Part shown: piece by piece, positions 34,116 to 42,736 of the stretch
How the letters are laid out: each line of letters opens with the position of its first letter
How positions within the stretch are numbered: the stretch's first letter is position 1
Assembly (NCBI GenBank): GCA_964617765.1
Contig: CAZTZY010000014.1
Span: 1-43,474, forward strand
Length of the DNA: 43,474 nt
Direction: 5' to 3'
DNA from: CAZTZY01 sp964617765
GTDB taxonomy: Bacteria; Pseudomonadota; Gammaproteobacteria; Pseudomonadales; DT-91
Notes under the pieces: generated by a model
The model's input: the letters and a program-made list of their open reading frames with translations, nothing else
Database searches by the model: none
What the model was told of the DNA's origin: nothing
Position numbers and translations under genes: made by a program

Positions 34116-35399
34116 ATGTTAAAGCCACAAGCATTGGTCAGTGATGATGGAAGTCTTGTCAGTCGACGTATCTTCCGTGATCCAGCTCTTTACCATCTTG
34201 AACAGCAACGTATCTTTGCGCGCAGCTGGTTATATGTGGCGCATGAAAGCCAGTTACGACATCCCGGTGATTTCCTCGCCAATTATATGGGAGAAACGCC
34301 CGTTATTGTGGCGCGCGGTGAAGATGGGCAAGTCCATGTCTCGATCAACAGTTGCAGCCATCGCGGTGTGCCGGTGTGCCGGGCTGATTTTGGCAATGCC
34401 AAGCGCTTTGTTTGCCCTTATCACAACTGGTCCTATACGGTAGAAGGCAAGCTGGTTGCTGTACCGCAAGAAAAGATGTGCAGTGAAATAGAAAAAAGTC
34501 ATCTGGGCTTGAAAAAAGTTCCCCGCGTTGAAAACTATAACGGTTTAATTTTTGCTTGCCTTGCTGCCGATATTGAGCCGCTGGAAGCCTATCTCGGCGA
34601 TATGCGCTTTTATCTCGATTGTATGTTTGATCGTTATCCCAACGGCATTGAAGTCATCGGTGCAGCGCATAAATGGCAATTGCGCGGCAACTGGAAGCTG
34701 CCGGTAGAAAACCAGCTCGGTGATGTGGGTCATGGAGCCTTCTTGCATGGATCATTATTAAAGGGTACCGAGCAGGCTAACGATCTTGAAAAATATGGCC
34801 TTAATGTGGTGCCCAAACCGGGTCATGGTGTTGCTGTGCGATTAATGGATGAAGGCACACCACCGGAAAAATGTATGTGGGGAATTGACGGTATTGCCGC
34901 ATTTGATCCCGAAGTACATGCTTATTTGCTGCAGCGCCAGCTTGAAGTGGCAGCAAGGTTAGGGACAGTGCGCAGTCGTTTGCGGCCATTGACCTACAGT
35001 GTTTATCCCAACTTCTCGTACCTGTGGGGTAATAATACCATTCGCATCAGCCATCCCCGCGGCCCGAACCAGATTGAATATTGGTCGTGGTGGGTAGTGG
35101 ATGCTGATGCCCCGGAACATATCAAGAAAAAGCTGCGTATGAATTACACGCTGTTTTTTGGTCCTGGAGGTTTGCTCGAGCAGGAAGATTCCGAGGCCTG
35201 GTCGCAACAGGTGATAGGTAATGCCATCGAAGTGGCCGATGATGCCCCTTATTATTATGGTTTGGGCCTTGGTGATGCTAAAGCCCATGCCGAACTGCCG
35301 GGCATGGTAGGTGCCTGTTATGATGAGCATTATGCCCGCGCCTTTTACCAGCGTTGGCACCATGATATCAAACCTGGTTTGGCAGAGGTAAAATCATGA
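34116..35399 (+). CDS. Aromatic ring-hydroxylating dioxygenase, Rieske alpha subunit
   Basis: 427 residues from the ATG at 34116, which follows AGAGGG; the open frame extends to 34080 with TTG. The Rieske [2Fe-2S] centre has all four ligands, C80-x-H82 (CSHRG) and C100-x2-H103 (CPYHNW). The catalytic domain keeps the bridging D203 and the iron ligands H206, H211 and D358 (GDVGHGAFLH; EQEDSEAW). These oxygenases add both atoms of O2 to an aromatic ring to give cis-dihydrodiols or phenols; benzoate/toluate- and biphenyl-type members share this layout. The stop overlaps the beta subunit start (ATGA). No ferredoxin, reductase or diol dehydrogenase is adjacent, so the substrate is open. Confidence 0.9.
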   Translation: MLKPQALVSDDGSLVSRRIFRDPALYHLEQQRIFARSWLYVAHESQLRHPGDFLANYMGETPVIVARGEDGQVHVSINSCSHRGVPVCRADFGNAKRFVCPYHNWSYTVEGKLVAVPQEKMCSEIEKSHLGLKKVPRVENYNGLIFACLAADIEPLEAYLGDMRFYLDCMFDRYPNGIEVIGAAHKWQLRGNWKLPVENQLGDVGHGAFLHGSLLKGTEQANDLEKYGLNVVPKPGHGVAVRLMDEGTPPEKCMWGIDGIAAFDPEVHAYLLQRQLEVAARLGTVRSRLRPLTYSVYPNFSYLWGNNTIRISHPRGPNQIEYWSWWVVDADAPEHIKKKLRMNYTLFFGPGGLLEQEDSEAWSQQVIGNAIEVADDAPYYYGLGLGDAKAHAELPGMVGACYDEHYARAFYQRWHHDIKPGLAEVKS

Positions 35400-35941
35400 G
35401 CCATGAAAAAATAACACTCGAGGATTATCATCGTATCACCCAGTTTTACTTTCATGAGGCAAGGCTGTTAGACGATCGGCAATACCAGCAATGGCTGGCG
35501 TTATTAAGCGAAGATATTATCTATACCATGCCAGCAAGGCATACCCCTATGCTGGATGCAGCAAAGAGGGAAACCGAAGCTTTATTGAATATACAGCAAG
35601 ACGTCAGCCAAGGATTAGAGCCGCCACTGCGCGATGATAACTTCTTTACGCTGAGCATTCGTGTCATGCGCTCGTTCAAGCTCAATTCATGGACTGATAA
35701 CCCGCCGCCGCGCACTACACGATTAGTCAGTAATATAGAAGCTGTACCCACAGCCGATGGTTTTGAAGTGCGCAGTAACCTGATGTTGGCATTAAGCCGC
35801 TATGGTATGGATAATACAATCTATACAGCCCGAAGAAATGATGTTATCCGCCCTGAAGGGCAGGGTTTTAAAATTGCGAAAAGAACCGTACTATTGGACT
35901 GGAGTGTTATAACAGCGCCCTCAGTAGGTTTATTCTTTTAA
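35396..35941 (+). CDS. Ring-hydroxylating dioxygenase, beta subunit
   Basis: 181 residues, SnoaL/NTF2-like fold. It shows typical beta-subunit features: ITQFYFHEARLLDDRQYQQWLALLSEDIIYTMPAR near the N-terminus, then RVMRSF, PPPRTTRLVSNIEAV and YTARRNDVIRPEGQGFKIAKRTVLLD at the C-terminus. It forms an alpha3beta3 complex with the upstream alpha subunit; it is structural and sometimes affects substrate range. Translation is coupled through a four-base overlap, with AGAGG eight bases upstream. Confidence 0.9.
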   Translation: MSHEKITLEDYHRITQFYFHEARLLDDRQYQQWLALLSEDIIYTMPARHTPMLDAAKRETEALLNIQQDVSQGLEPPLRDDNFFTLSIRVMRSFKLNSWTDNPPPRTTRLVSNIEAVPTADGFEVRSNLMLALSRYGMDNTIYTARRNDVIRPEGQGFKIAKRTVLLDWSVITAPSVGLFF

Positions 35942-35963
35942 TTGTCATGTGTAAATATTGCTT

Positions 35964-36953
35964 ATGAAAGTTCTTGTGGTTGTTCAGGCGTATCCGCAGA
36001 TTTCGGAAACCTATATAAAAACAGAAATAGAACAACTCAGCCTCGGGCACGAGGTTGAGGTGATGGCCTTGAGTATCAGTAATTGCCCGTACCGTATTCG
36101 TAAGCCGCACATACAGATTACTCCGGCGAATGAGAAAAATGTATTTGCCTATCTCAGGAATTTTTCTCCCGAAATGGTCCATGGGCATTACCTTATGCTG
36201 GCGCCAACGCTGATGAAGGTTGCACAAAAACTCGGTGTTCCCTATACCCTTCGTAGCCATTCTTTTGATGTGTTAGGGCAAACGACAGAGCAAATCAAGG
36301 CGGTCTCGGGTTTTATCAACAATGAACATTGCCTGGGTATGCTCGCATTCCCGTTTTTACGACAGCATCTTGAAAAAGGAGGTATTTGGCCTGAGAAAAT
36401 TATCGATTGTTTTCCGGTAATCAAGTATGACGAATTTTACAATATGGCGCCTAATGGTAGCGATGTGATGAATATGGGTGCTGCATTGCCCAAGAAAAAC
36501 ATGGAAGATTTTTTGCGGCTATCCACATTGCTTCCTGATAAAAAATTCAATCTATATGCCATGGGTTATGATGTTGATGAGCTGGTTGCATCTAACAGTG
36601 CTATACAGGGTAAGGTGAATTTTATACAGCCTGTAGAGCCTGATGATATGCCAATCCATTACAAAAAGCATGAATGGCTGGTTTATACGGCGTCTTCTGT
36701 TGTCAAAAATGTAGGATGGCCTTTGTCTATAGCGGAAGCAAAGGCTGCAGGAGTGGGGGTGTGTATGCAAAAAGTCAGGCCGGATTTGCAAGAGTATATC
36801 GGGGATGCGGGATTTCTTTTTGAAGACATTAAGGAGGTGGAGGAAATTATTTCACAGCCATTTCCGCAAGCTATGCGCGAGCGCGGTTTTGAATTGGCGA
36901 AGCGCAGTGATATTCGCCGACACTTGCATGTATTGACCGATTTGTGGAAATAA
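35964..36953 (+). CDS. Glycosyltransferase, GT4-like
   Basis: 329 residues from the ATG at 35964, 22 bases after the dioxygenase beta stop. It begins MKVLVVVQAYPQISETYIKTEIEQL, the opening of GT-B glycosyltransferases that assemble polysaccharides. The C-terminal nucleotide-sugar half has WLVYTASSVVKNVGWPLSIAEAKAAGVGV and LQEYIGDAGFLFED. The usual E-x7-E motif is altered, so donor choice cannot be read. It is rather short for a GT4 enzyme, which could mean a reduced N-terminal domain. The close spacing to the dioxygenase suggests one transcript, but the functional link is not obvious. No other polysaccharide gene is adjacent. Confidence 0.75.
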   Translation: MKVLVVVQAYPQISETYIKTEIEQLSLGHEVEVMALSISNCPYRIRKPHIQITPANEKNVFAYLRNFSPEMVHGHYLMLAPTLMKVAQKLGVPYTLRSHSFDVLGQTTEQIKAVSGFINNEHCLGMLAFPFLRQHLEKGGIWPEKIIDCFPVIKYDEFYNMAPNGSDVMNMGAALPKKNMEDFLRLSTLLPDKKFNLYAMGYDVDELVASNSAIQGKVNFIQPVEPDDMPIHYKKHEWLVYTASSVVKNVGWPLSIAEAKAAGVGVCMQKVRPDLQEYIGDAGFLFEDIKEVEEIISQPFPQAMRERGFELAKRSDIRRHLHVLTDLWK

Positions 36954-37170
36954 CATTTTACCAGTATCCCATAGACCTTAAATCAATGCGTTTATAATCA
37001 AGGATGAAAGAAATTCCGGAGTTTTGTACAGCATCGGGATGTACGAAATAAACAGATACCGCCAGTTTTGAAATACTATCAAGCCTGAGCCTATAGCTGG
37101 TGTCGTTTCAAACTAATTTAACTGCAAAGGAGCTATACTGGAAATCCCATGATTCAAAGCAAGAATTATT

Positions 37171-37851
37171 ATGAATAAGAAATATATTCTAGTCCCTGTT
37201 GTTTTTTTCGTCTTGGTTACATTGTTTGTGATGTGGCAAAAAACATCGTCAAGAAATCCGGAGGCCATAACTGTTCAACATGGATTACCCTGGCAAATTG
37301 AGCTGGCTGGAGGAGAATCGCGAGTATTCAATCTAACGCCAGGGAAAAGCCAATTGGCAGATGCAGTGAGGCAAATAGGTTCTGACTATGAGCTGGCAAT
37401 TTTATCAAAATCCGGGCAGCCAGATGTACTCGAACTGTTTACCAGTAATTTTCAGGCCGGATTATTAAAAGGTAGCCTGATATTGGTCGCGGATGTGAGT
37501 AGTGAAGATATTGAACGCCTGCGTATGCAGTTTCCGGTGCGACAAGAACATCTGGAAACAGGTATCAAAAAAATGATACTCCGTTTTGAGCAGCAACAAG
37601 CAGCGCTGTCATACACTATAAAAAGTATAACGTTCGTTCCTGTGGCGCAATTAGATAAACAATTGATAGAACAGCGCTTTGGATCGCCCGGGCGCACGTC
37701 AGTCATCGAAAATACAGTGACCAGTTATTTGTACCCGCAATTTGGGCTGAATATTATTATTGATGAAAAGGGTAAGGATTTTTTGGTGTATGTGTCTCCT
37801 AAATCCTTTAGTAGTTTGCAAGCACCTGTTCAGGGTAATACCAGGAATTAA
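37171..37851 (+). CDS. Membrane-anchored protein of unknown function
   Basis: 226 residues. A short basic N-terminus and one helix (about 5-22, YILVPVVFFVLVTLFVM) anchor it to the inner membrane with the rest in the periplasm. The soluble part has mixed strands and helices, with no cysteine and no recognised motif. GGESRVFNLTPGKSQLADAVRQIG and QRFGSPGRTSVIENT are the more conserved-looking stretches. A TATACT at 37134-37139 may be a -10 element; no good -35 was found. The next gene, a secreted DUF1566 protein, is 199 bases downstream on the same strand. I do not recognise the family. Confidence 0.65.
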   Translation: MNKKYILVPVVFFVLVTLFVMWQKTSSRNPEAITVQHGLPWQIELAGGESRVFNLTPGKSQLADAVRQIGSDYELAILSKSGQPDVLELFTSNFQAGLLKGSLILVADVSSEDIERLRMQFPVRQEHLETGIKKMILRFEQQQAALSYTIKSITFVPVAQLDKQLIEQRFGSPGRTSVIENTVTSYLYPQFGLNIIIDEKGKDFLVYVSPKSFSSLQAPVQGNTRN

Positions 37852-38050
37852 AAAGAAATACCCTGATATGTCGCTGTATTTCCGAATGAAAATTTGAATA
37901 ATCCTGAGTTAATACTATTATTACAAAATGTACATGAAGGCCAAAAGCCATGATGAACAGGCAGTTTTTAAAATTGGCTGTTTTTTTTACTGCTTTCACC
38001 ATTGGCTGCATATAAAAACTCTTTGCCAATACATTCAATTAGGAATACTC

Positions 38051-38575
38051 ATGAAGAAAAAATTACTATTCCTGATGTTTGTGCCATTAATATCTGTGGA
38101 GAGGGTATTGGCAGCTTGTGAAAGTGAAGAGCCAGTCAAGAAGCCCGATAGTATTTATATTGATCATAAGGATGGCACGGTAACCGACAAAAGAACCGGG
38201 TTGATGTGGCAAAAATGTTCTCTGGGTGAAGATTATCGAGATAATACCTGTACAGGTTATATCGATGGTTTTGATTGGGAAGAAACAGTGGAGGTGGTAC
38301 AAGTCGTCAATGCCGGCACCGGCACTTCGGGTTATAGAGACTGGCGTTTACCTACCATTTCAGAACTACGTACGCTGTTAGATAAAGCCTGCTTTAATCC
38401 CACGATAAATACTACGTTATTTCCTACTACAATAAATTGGTATTGGTCTTCTTCCCTGTCCACATCTACAGCCAATGCCACCAATATCAGGGTAATGAAT
38501 TTTACTTTGGGCTTTGACTCAAACAGTACACCCGGCCCACCTACCTATATTAAACTGGTGCGTAAAGCCCAATAA
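38051..38575 (+). CDS. Secreted DUF1566 (Lcl C-terminal) protein
   Basis: 174 residues from the ATG at 38051, chosen for AGGA (38041-38044) and the signal peptide that follows (MKKKLLFLMFVPLISVERVLA). The frame is open upstream to 37928 without signal-like sequence. The mature part carries the DUF1566 pattern: VTDKRTGLMWQKC, a tryptophan-rich middle, DWRLPTISELRTLLD, and WYWSSS. This domain is found in secreted or surface proteins and is thought to have a C-type-lectin-like fold, with possible ligand binding. Cysteines in the mature part (CSLGEDYRDNTC and a later one) may form disulfides. Function unknown. Confidence 0.8.
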   Translation: MKKKLLFLMFVPLISVERVLAACESEEPVKKPDSIYIDHKDGTVTDKRTGLMWQKCSLGEDYRDNTCTGYIDGFDWEETVEVVQVVNAGTGTSGYRDWRLPTISELRTLLDKACFNPTINTTLFPTTINWYWSSSLSTSTANATNIRVMNFTLGFDSNSTPGPPTYIKLVRKAQ

Positions 38576-38596
38576 AAAACATGTTGTGAAATGTGT

Positions 38597-39256
38597 TTAG
38601 GCCAACACTTTTTGTAACCATGAGGAGATATCCCTGATTTCTTCCATGCTCACTTCATGTTCCATTGTATAGGTTTTATAGTCGGGTTTGTGCCCCAATA
38701 TGGCCAGAATATCCAGCGCCTGTTTTGCTAATATGACAGGAACCATTGAATCTTCAGTGCCATGAAATACATGAATAGGAATGGATTTATTGGCGGTTGA
38801 TGGCACTATCGTTTTATACGTTGCAAAATACGTTGAAAGTGCCATTAAACCGGCTAACGGTTTTTTGTAGCATAATGCGGTTTGGTAGGCAACAGCACCA
38901 CCCTGCGAAAATCCGGCCAATACAATACGCTCGCTGGGAATGCCCTGAGTTATCTCGCGTTCAATTAATGCAGTGATAGCATCCGCAGAAGCCAGGATGT
39001 GGCGGGTGTCAATTTCTCTTTCTATATTCATTGCCAGAATATCGTACCAGCCCGGCATAATCATACCGCCGTTAACAGTAATGGGAATTGAAGGAGCATG
39101 AGGGAATATAAAGCGTACGCCCAGATTAGCGGGTAGCTGTAATTCAGGCACAATGGGCACAAAATCATGCCCGCTTGCACCAAGGCCATGTAGCCATATT
39201 ACTGTAGCTGTAACGTTAGGCCCGGTTTCAACAATTTCACACGGTAAAAAGCTCAT
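38597..39256 (-). CDS. Carboxylesterase/phospholipase-type alpha/beta hydrolase
   Basis: 219 residues, the normal size for the bacterial carboxylesterase II / acyl-protein thioesterase-like family. It has VIWLHGLGASGHDF (oxyanion loop), nucleophile S117 in AGFSQGGAVA, D169 in HGTEDSMVP and H200 in MEHEVSMEE, so a complete triad. No signal peptide, so cytosolic. It hydrolyses short-chain esters in characterised relatives. It begins 24 bases after the Ser/Thr kinase gene on the same strand and is probably cotranscribed with it. Confidence 0.9.
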   Translation of the reverse strand: MSFLPCEIVETGPNVTATVIWLHGLGASGHDFVPIVPELQLPANLGVRFIFPHAPSIPITVNGGMIMPGWYDILAMNIEREIDTRHILASADAITALIEREITQGIPSERIVLAGFSQGGAVAYQTALCYKKPLAGLMALSTYFATYKTIVPSTANKSIPIHVFHGTEDSMVPVILAKQALDILAILGHKPDYKTYTMEHEVSMEEIRDISSWLQKVLA

Positions 39257-39280
39257 GAGGGTTGCCTATGACGTTGGAGA

Positions 39281-40780
39281 TTATAAAGCCTTCACTTTTT
39301 CCCACAGTGACTTTAACGGATTTTTGGTTTTTTCTGTGGTGGTTGAAGAAGGTCCCCTGGCTGCGCTTGACGCCGGATGTTCACTGCGCATTTGCTGTAG
39401 CGCTGTATTACCCGGTTCAGCCTTCAGTCCAGAAATAATGTATTTTGAGCCCGCACTGGAATCGCCTTTGTCATAAGCCTCCTGGCTCATTTGCAGGTAA
39501 AGGGTGGCTATGCGATGCAAACCATCCAGGGCTAAAGGATTGCCTGGTTCCAGTGCCAGTGCCTGACGAAAGTAAAAAACTGCATTATCGCCCTTGGGTT
39601 TGAGCAAGCGCTGGTTGGAGAAATGCTTTTCTGCGGTAGTCAGGGCTTCTGCAACTCTTGCCTTGAGAACGCGATCAAGGCCTGCTTTTGCGGAAGTATT
39701 ATCCGGGTCAATTAACAGGGCCTGATGATAATAATAATCGGCGTTATCCTCTGCCGGATTAATCAATTGGTTGGCGGCAATGGCGCGGTCGGCCTTATAC
39801 AAATACTGGTATAGTGTAATTTGTCGGGAAATAGCCGGGTAATTAGTTGCAAACAAGATGCCCAGCACCAACAGGATGGCTATTGATGCACGCAAAAGTG
39901 ATGAGCCTGGTTTAAGGCGTTTTGTCATTGCCTGCAGGCCTAACGGTTGCTGAAAGCCTGTAGATGGCAACTGTTGTGTGACATCATTCAGGCCATTCAT
40001 TGCATCAAGCAATTCCTGGCAACTTGAAAATCGTTGTTGCGGATTTTTGGCAAGCATTTTATCTATCAGCAGTTGATACTTGCGTAATTCGTTAGGCAGT
40101 GCTGGAACAGGCATCTGCACGTGATTGATAGCTGTTTGTGTATAGTTATCAGCGCGAAAAGGATTATTGCCGGTGAGCATTTCCAGTAAAACAACACCCA
40201 GGCTATAAATATCGGTGCGTTGGTCAATGGGGTGGCATTGCGCCTGTTCGGGGCTGCTATACGAAGGGCTGCCCACGACGATGCCGTGCTGGGTCAATTC
40301 ACTATCAATCTGTAAATCCTTGGCTATGCCAAAATCGGTAATCACTACACTGTTCTGGTTGCGGAACAGAATGTTGGCCGGCTTGATATCCCGATGCACG
40401 AGACCTTTCTCATGCACAACCTGCAAGCCTGCGGCCAATTGCCGGATCCAGTGTAATGCTTGTGCCGGTGGAATTACCTTACCCTGATGCTGGGTCAAAT
40501 CGCCATCACCGACATATTCCATGGCCAGATAATAGCGGCCATCATTCAGTTGGTTAATGTCATAGATGGTAATAATGGCCGGATGATGCAGTGAAGCGAT
40601 CAAATGGCCTTCGTTGATAAAGCGTTGATTGAAGCTGGGATCATCGTTGCTGAGCAGGACTTTGATGGCAACTTTACGGTTCAGTGAACCCTGGACTGCC
40701 AGATAGACTTCCGCCATGCCGCCAATACCCAGCATGCCAAGAATGTTGTATCCGGTTATATCGATGTCAGTGGTGCCCAT
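39281..40780 (-). CDS. Membrane-anchored Ser/Thr protein kinase with TPR-like extracytoplasmic tail
   Basis: 499 residues. The N-terminal Hanks-type kinase (about 10-265) has a glycine loop GIGGMAEVYLA (18-28), ATP-anchoring K40, E57, catalytic loop HRDIKPANILF (129-139) and DFG (149-151), so it looks active. A linker and one membrane helix (about 297-313, IAILLVLGILFATNYPAI) lead to ~185 residues with repeated helical units containing DNTSAKAGLDRVL and GNPLALDGLHRIATLY, which resemble degenerate tetratricopeptide repeats, probably periplasmic. This is the bacterial PASTA-less PknB-like form. No phosphatase or FHA protein is next to it; the downstream gene is an esterase. Confidence 0.9.
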   Translation of the reverse strand: MGTTDIDITGYNILGMLGIGGMAEVYLAVQGSLNRKVAIKVLLSNDDPSFNQRFINEGHLIASLHHPAIITIYDINQLNDGRYYLAMEYVGDGDLTQHQGKVIPPAQALHWIRQLAAGLQVVHEKGLVHRDIKPANILFRNQNSVVITDFGIAKDLQIDSELTQHGIVVGSPSYSSPEQAQCHPIDQRTDIYSLGVVLLEMLTGNNPFRADNYTQTAINHVQMPVPALPNELRKYQLLIDKMLAKNPQQRFSSCQELLDAMNGLNDVTQQLPSTGFQQPLGLQAMTKRLKPGSSLLRASIAILLVLGILFATNYPAISRQITLYQYLYKADRAIAANQLINPAEDNADYYYHQALLIDPDNTSAKAGLDRVLKARVAEALTTAEKHFSNQRLLKPKGDNAVFYFRQALALEPGNPLALDGLHRIATLYLQMSQEAYDKGDSSAGSKYIISGLKAEPGNTALQQMRSEHPASSAARGPSSTTTEKTKNPLKSLWEKVKAL

Positions 40781-40958
40781 AGCCAGCCAGTGTGAAACGA
40801 CGTTTTATAAAAATAGCCTGAAATCAAGACGTGGATTGTAGTGATATGTGGGGGAGGTGACAATTGCCAATAGTATAAACGGCAAATTAAATAGGTGAAG
40901 TCCGGCATTATTGAAGGGCGAATGTTTAAGCCTCATTTCCTTGTCGAGCAATCACGAT

Positions 40959-41585
40959 TTACCTGACAAAACCGATGATGGAAATAAAATGGCTGATAGA
41001 GCCCACCATGACAAAAATGTGCCATATGCCGTGTGCATGGCTGAGTTTTTTCTGGTGATCAAGCACATAAAAAATGATGCCGACAGTATAGGCTATGCCG
41101 CCAATCACCAGCAGAATGATACCGGGCACTGCTATCGTTTCCTGTAAGTGGTGAAATTCCAGGATACAAATCCAGCCCATTAACAGGTAGATAAATATTT
41201 GCAGGGTATGAATGCGGTTCTTGATGAAAATATCGAGCAGGAGGCCTATCAGGGCAAGGCTCCATACCCCCAACAGCATCAGCGGACCATTGCCATTGCC
41301 CAGGGAAACTACCATATAGGGTGTATAGGTGCCGGCAATCAGCAGGTAGATGGAAGCGTGATCAAGTTTTTGGAAAAGCCTTTTAAGTTTTGGTGGCTGA
41401 AAACTGTGGTAAAGCGTCGACATCGTATACAGCATGACAAGTGTCAGCCCGAAAATGGTAAAGCTGATAAATGTTGCCCAGCTATGTTGCTGGATGCCAA
41501 TGGTCAATAAGGCACCAAAGCCGATTTGCGCCAGAATGGCGCCTACAAGATGGGTGATGCTGTTGAACTTTTCGCCGTTGTACAT
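40959..41585 (-). CDS. Hemolysin III / PAQR family membrane protein
   Basis: 208 residues from the ATG at 41585 (MYNGEKFNSITHLVGA); the frame is open to a TTG at 41660 but the family begins at E-x2-N-S-x2-H. Seven hydrophobic helices are visible. Conserved polar residues are the first-helix E/N/H set, LYHSF after helix 3, DHASIYLLIAGTYTP, and the C-terminal HAHGIWHIFVMVGSISHF with metal-binding-like histidines. Bacterial members (YqfA/HlyIII) are homologues of eukaryotic adiponectin receptors; the hemolysin label is historical and the native role, perhaps lipid hydrolysis or membrane homeostasis, is unsettled. Confidence 0.9.
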   Translation of the reverse strand: MYNGEKFNSITHLVGAILAQIGFGALLTIGIQQHSWATFISFTIFGLTLVMLYTMSTLYHSFQPPKLKRLFQKLDHASIYLLIAGTYTPYMVVSLGNGNGPLMLLGVWSLALIGLLLDIFIKNRIHTLQIFIYLLMGWICILEFHHLQETIAVPGIILLVIGGIAYTVGIIFYVLDHQKKLSHAHGIWHIFVMVGSISHFISIIGFVR

Positions 41586-41741
41586 TGGGTCAACCGTGTT
41601 GATAAAAGGCTGGATGGTAAAATAATAGATGGTATTTCTGTGCTTGTCGAAGTTGATCAAAAACTAATGTGTTCAAATGAATAGTAGCTTGCCTGCATTC
41701 CGGGACAAGAATATATCTACGCAATAATGTTTATAAAATAG

Positions 41742-41772
41742 GCCCTGTTCTGTAAATAAAAAGGGCAATGCT
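41742..41772 (-). terminator. Weak possible terminator after the TauE/SafE gene
   Basis: On the minus strand, GCCCT and AGGGC (41766-41762 and 41746-41742) flank a 15-base AT-rich loop, followed by TATTTTAT. The arms are short and the loop long, so support is limited. Confidence 0.3.
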
Positions 41773-42567
41773 TTATATAAACAACGAAACAATACCCATC
41801 AGGCAGACCAGTAAAAGTGAAAACCCCAGTACGCGATAAAATACGGCCTGGTCTGCTTGGATGATTTTCTGGTGAAAACGCAGGCCAACAACATGGCCAA
41901 TGGTGGCGGCGGGAAGAAGCCACAAGTGATGTATAAGTTGTAAATCGACACCGGCCAAAATAAAGGCCGTCATTTTTATCGTTACAAGGATAAACCACAG
42001 CACAAACAGGGTGTCGCGTAATTGATGTCGGGAGACATGTGTCGAAAAAACAGAAAGAATTAATGGCGCACCAATCAGTGATGTGCCGCTAATGTACGCG
42101 CCCAGCATTAAAAAGAATGTATCGAGAATTTTATTGTTGCTCTTGAACGGCTTGTTCAGGATATAAGACACAGCATAAACTGAAACGATGGAGAAAATAA
42201 TGCCAGTCATAATACTGGCAGGAATGGTTAGCAAACCAAGCACGCCGATCAATTTGGGTATGATCATTATTTTCAAGGACTTTTTCAGGTAGGCCCAGTC
42301 GATGGTGCTGTCTTCGGTATCCAGGGCAGCTGTTCCAGCCAGCTTGGCTAAGCGGTGCTTGTTAAAGTTTTGCCAAACAGTGATGGAAGAAAATATTAAT
42401 AAATGGACGGCAATAATCGGCAAATACACCAGGGGGTGGTTGTCGATCAATAATAAAAATGGCAATGATAATACCGATCCACCAAAGCCAAGCCCTGAGC
42501 GGACAAAGCCACTCCATACAAATATCAGTGCAATCAGGGCATATTGCCAGGTTTGTAAATCGGCCAT
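41773..42567 (-). CDS. TauE/SafE family sulfite/organosulfur exporter
   Basis: 264 residues, about eight membrane helices in two related halves. The N-terminal half has FVWSGFVRSGLGFGGSVLSLPFLLLI, the family's glycine-rich G-x-G-G/G-F-G-G motif; the second half has GAYISGTSLIGAPLILSVF. TauE/SafE proteins move sulfite, sulfoacetate or other small anions across the inner membrane, mostly outward. No taurine or sulfonate catabolic gene is nearby, so the substrate is unknown. Its own start region (42568-42736) is shared with the divergent pentapeptide gene. Confidence 0.88.
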   Translation of the reverse strand: MADLQTWQYALIALIFVWSGFVRSGLGFGGSVLSLPFLLLIDNHPLVYLPIIAVHLLIFSSITVWQNFNKHRLAKLAGTAALDTEDSTIDWAYLKKSLKIMIIPKLIGVLGLLTIPASIMTGIIFSIVSVYAVSYILNKPFKSNNKILDTFFLMLGAYISGTSLIGAPLILSVFSTHVSRHQLRDTLFVLWFILVTIKMTAFILAGVDLQLIHHLWLLPAATIGHVVGLRFHQKIIQADQAVFYRVLGFSLLLVCLMGIVSLFI

Positions 42568-42736
42568 AAATCACAACACACTATAAAAGTAACAAAAATG
42601 CAGAAATTAGCTGAGGAAGCGTAATTCTATCGCAGGGGGATATTTTTGTATTGCTTTTCTGTGCAGGATGTTAATGTTGAAGTCGGAAATGGGCTAAAAC
42701 GCCCGGTAACGAACCTCGGTTAAAAGGTAATAATAG

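Noticed and set aside
36954..37170. Possible regulatory RNA between the glycosyltransferase and the next gene
   Set aside because: No convincing paired structure; only an isolated TATACT without a -35.
37928..38050. Forty-one-codon N-terminal extension of the DUF1566 protein
   Set aside because: The extension is not signal-like, while the ATG at 38051 has AGGA and a proper signal peptide.
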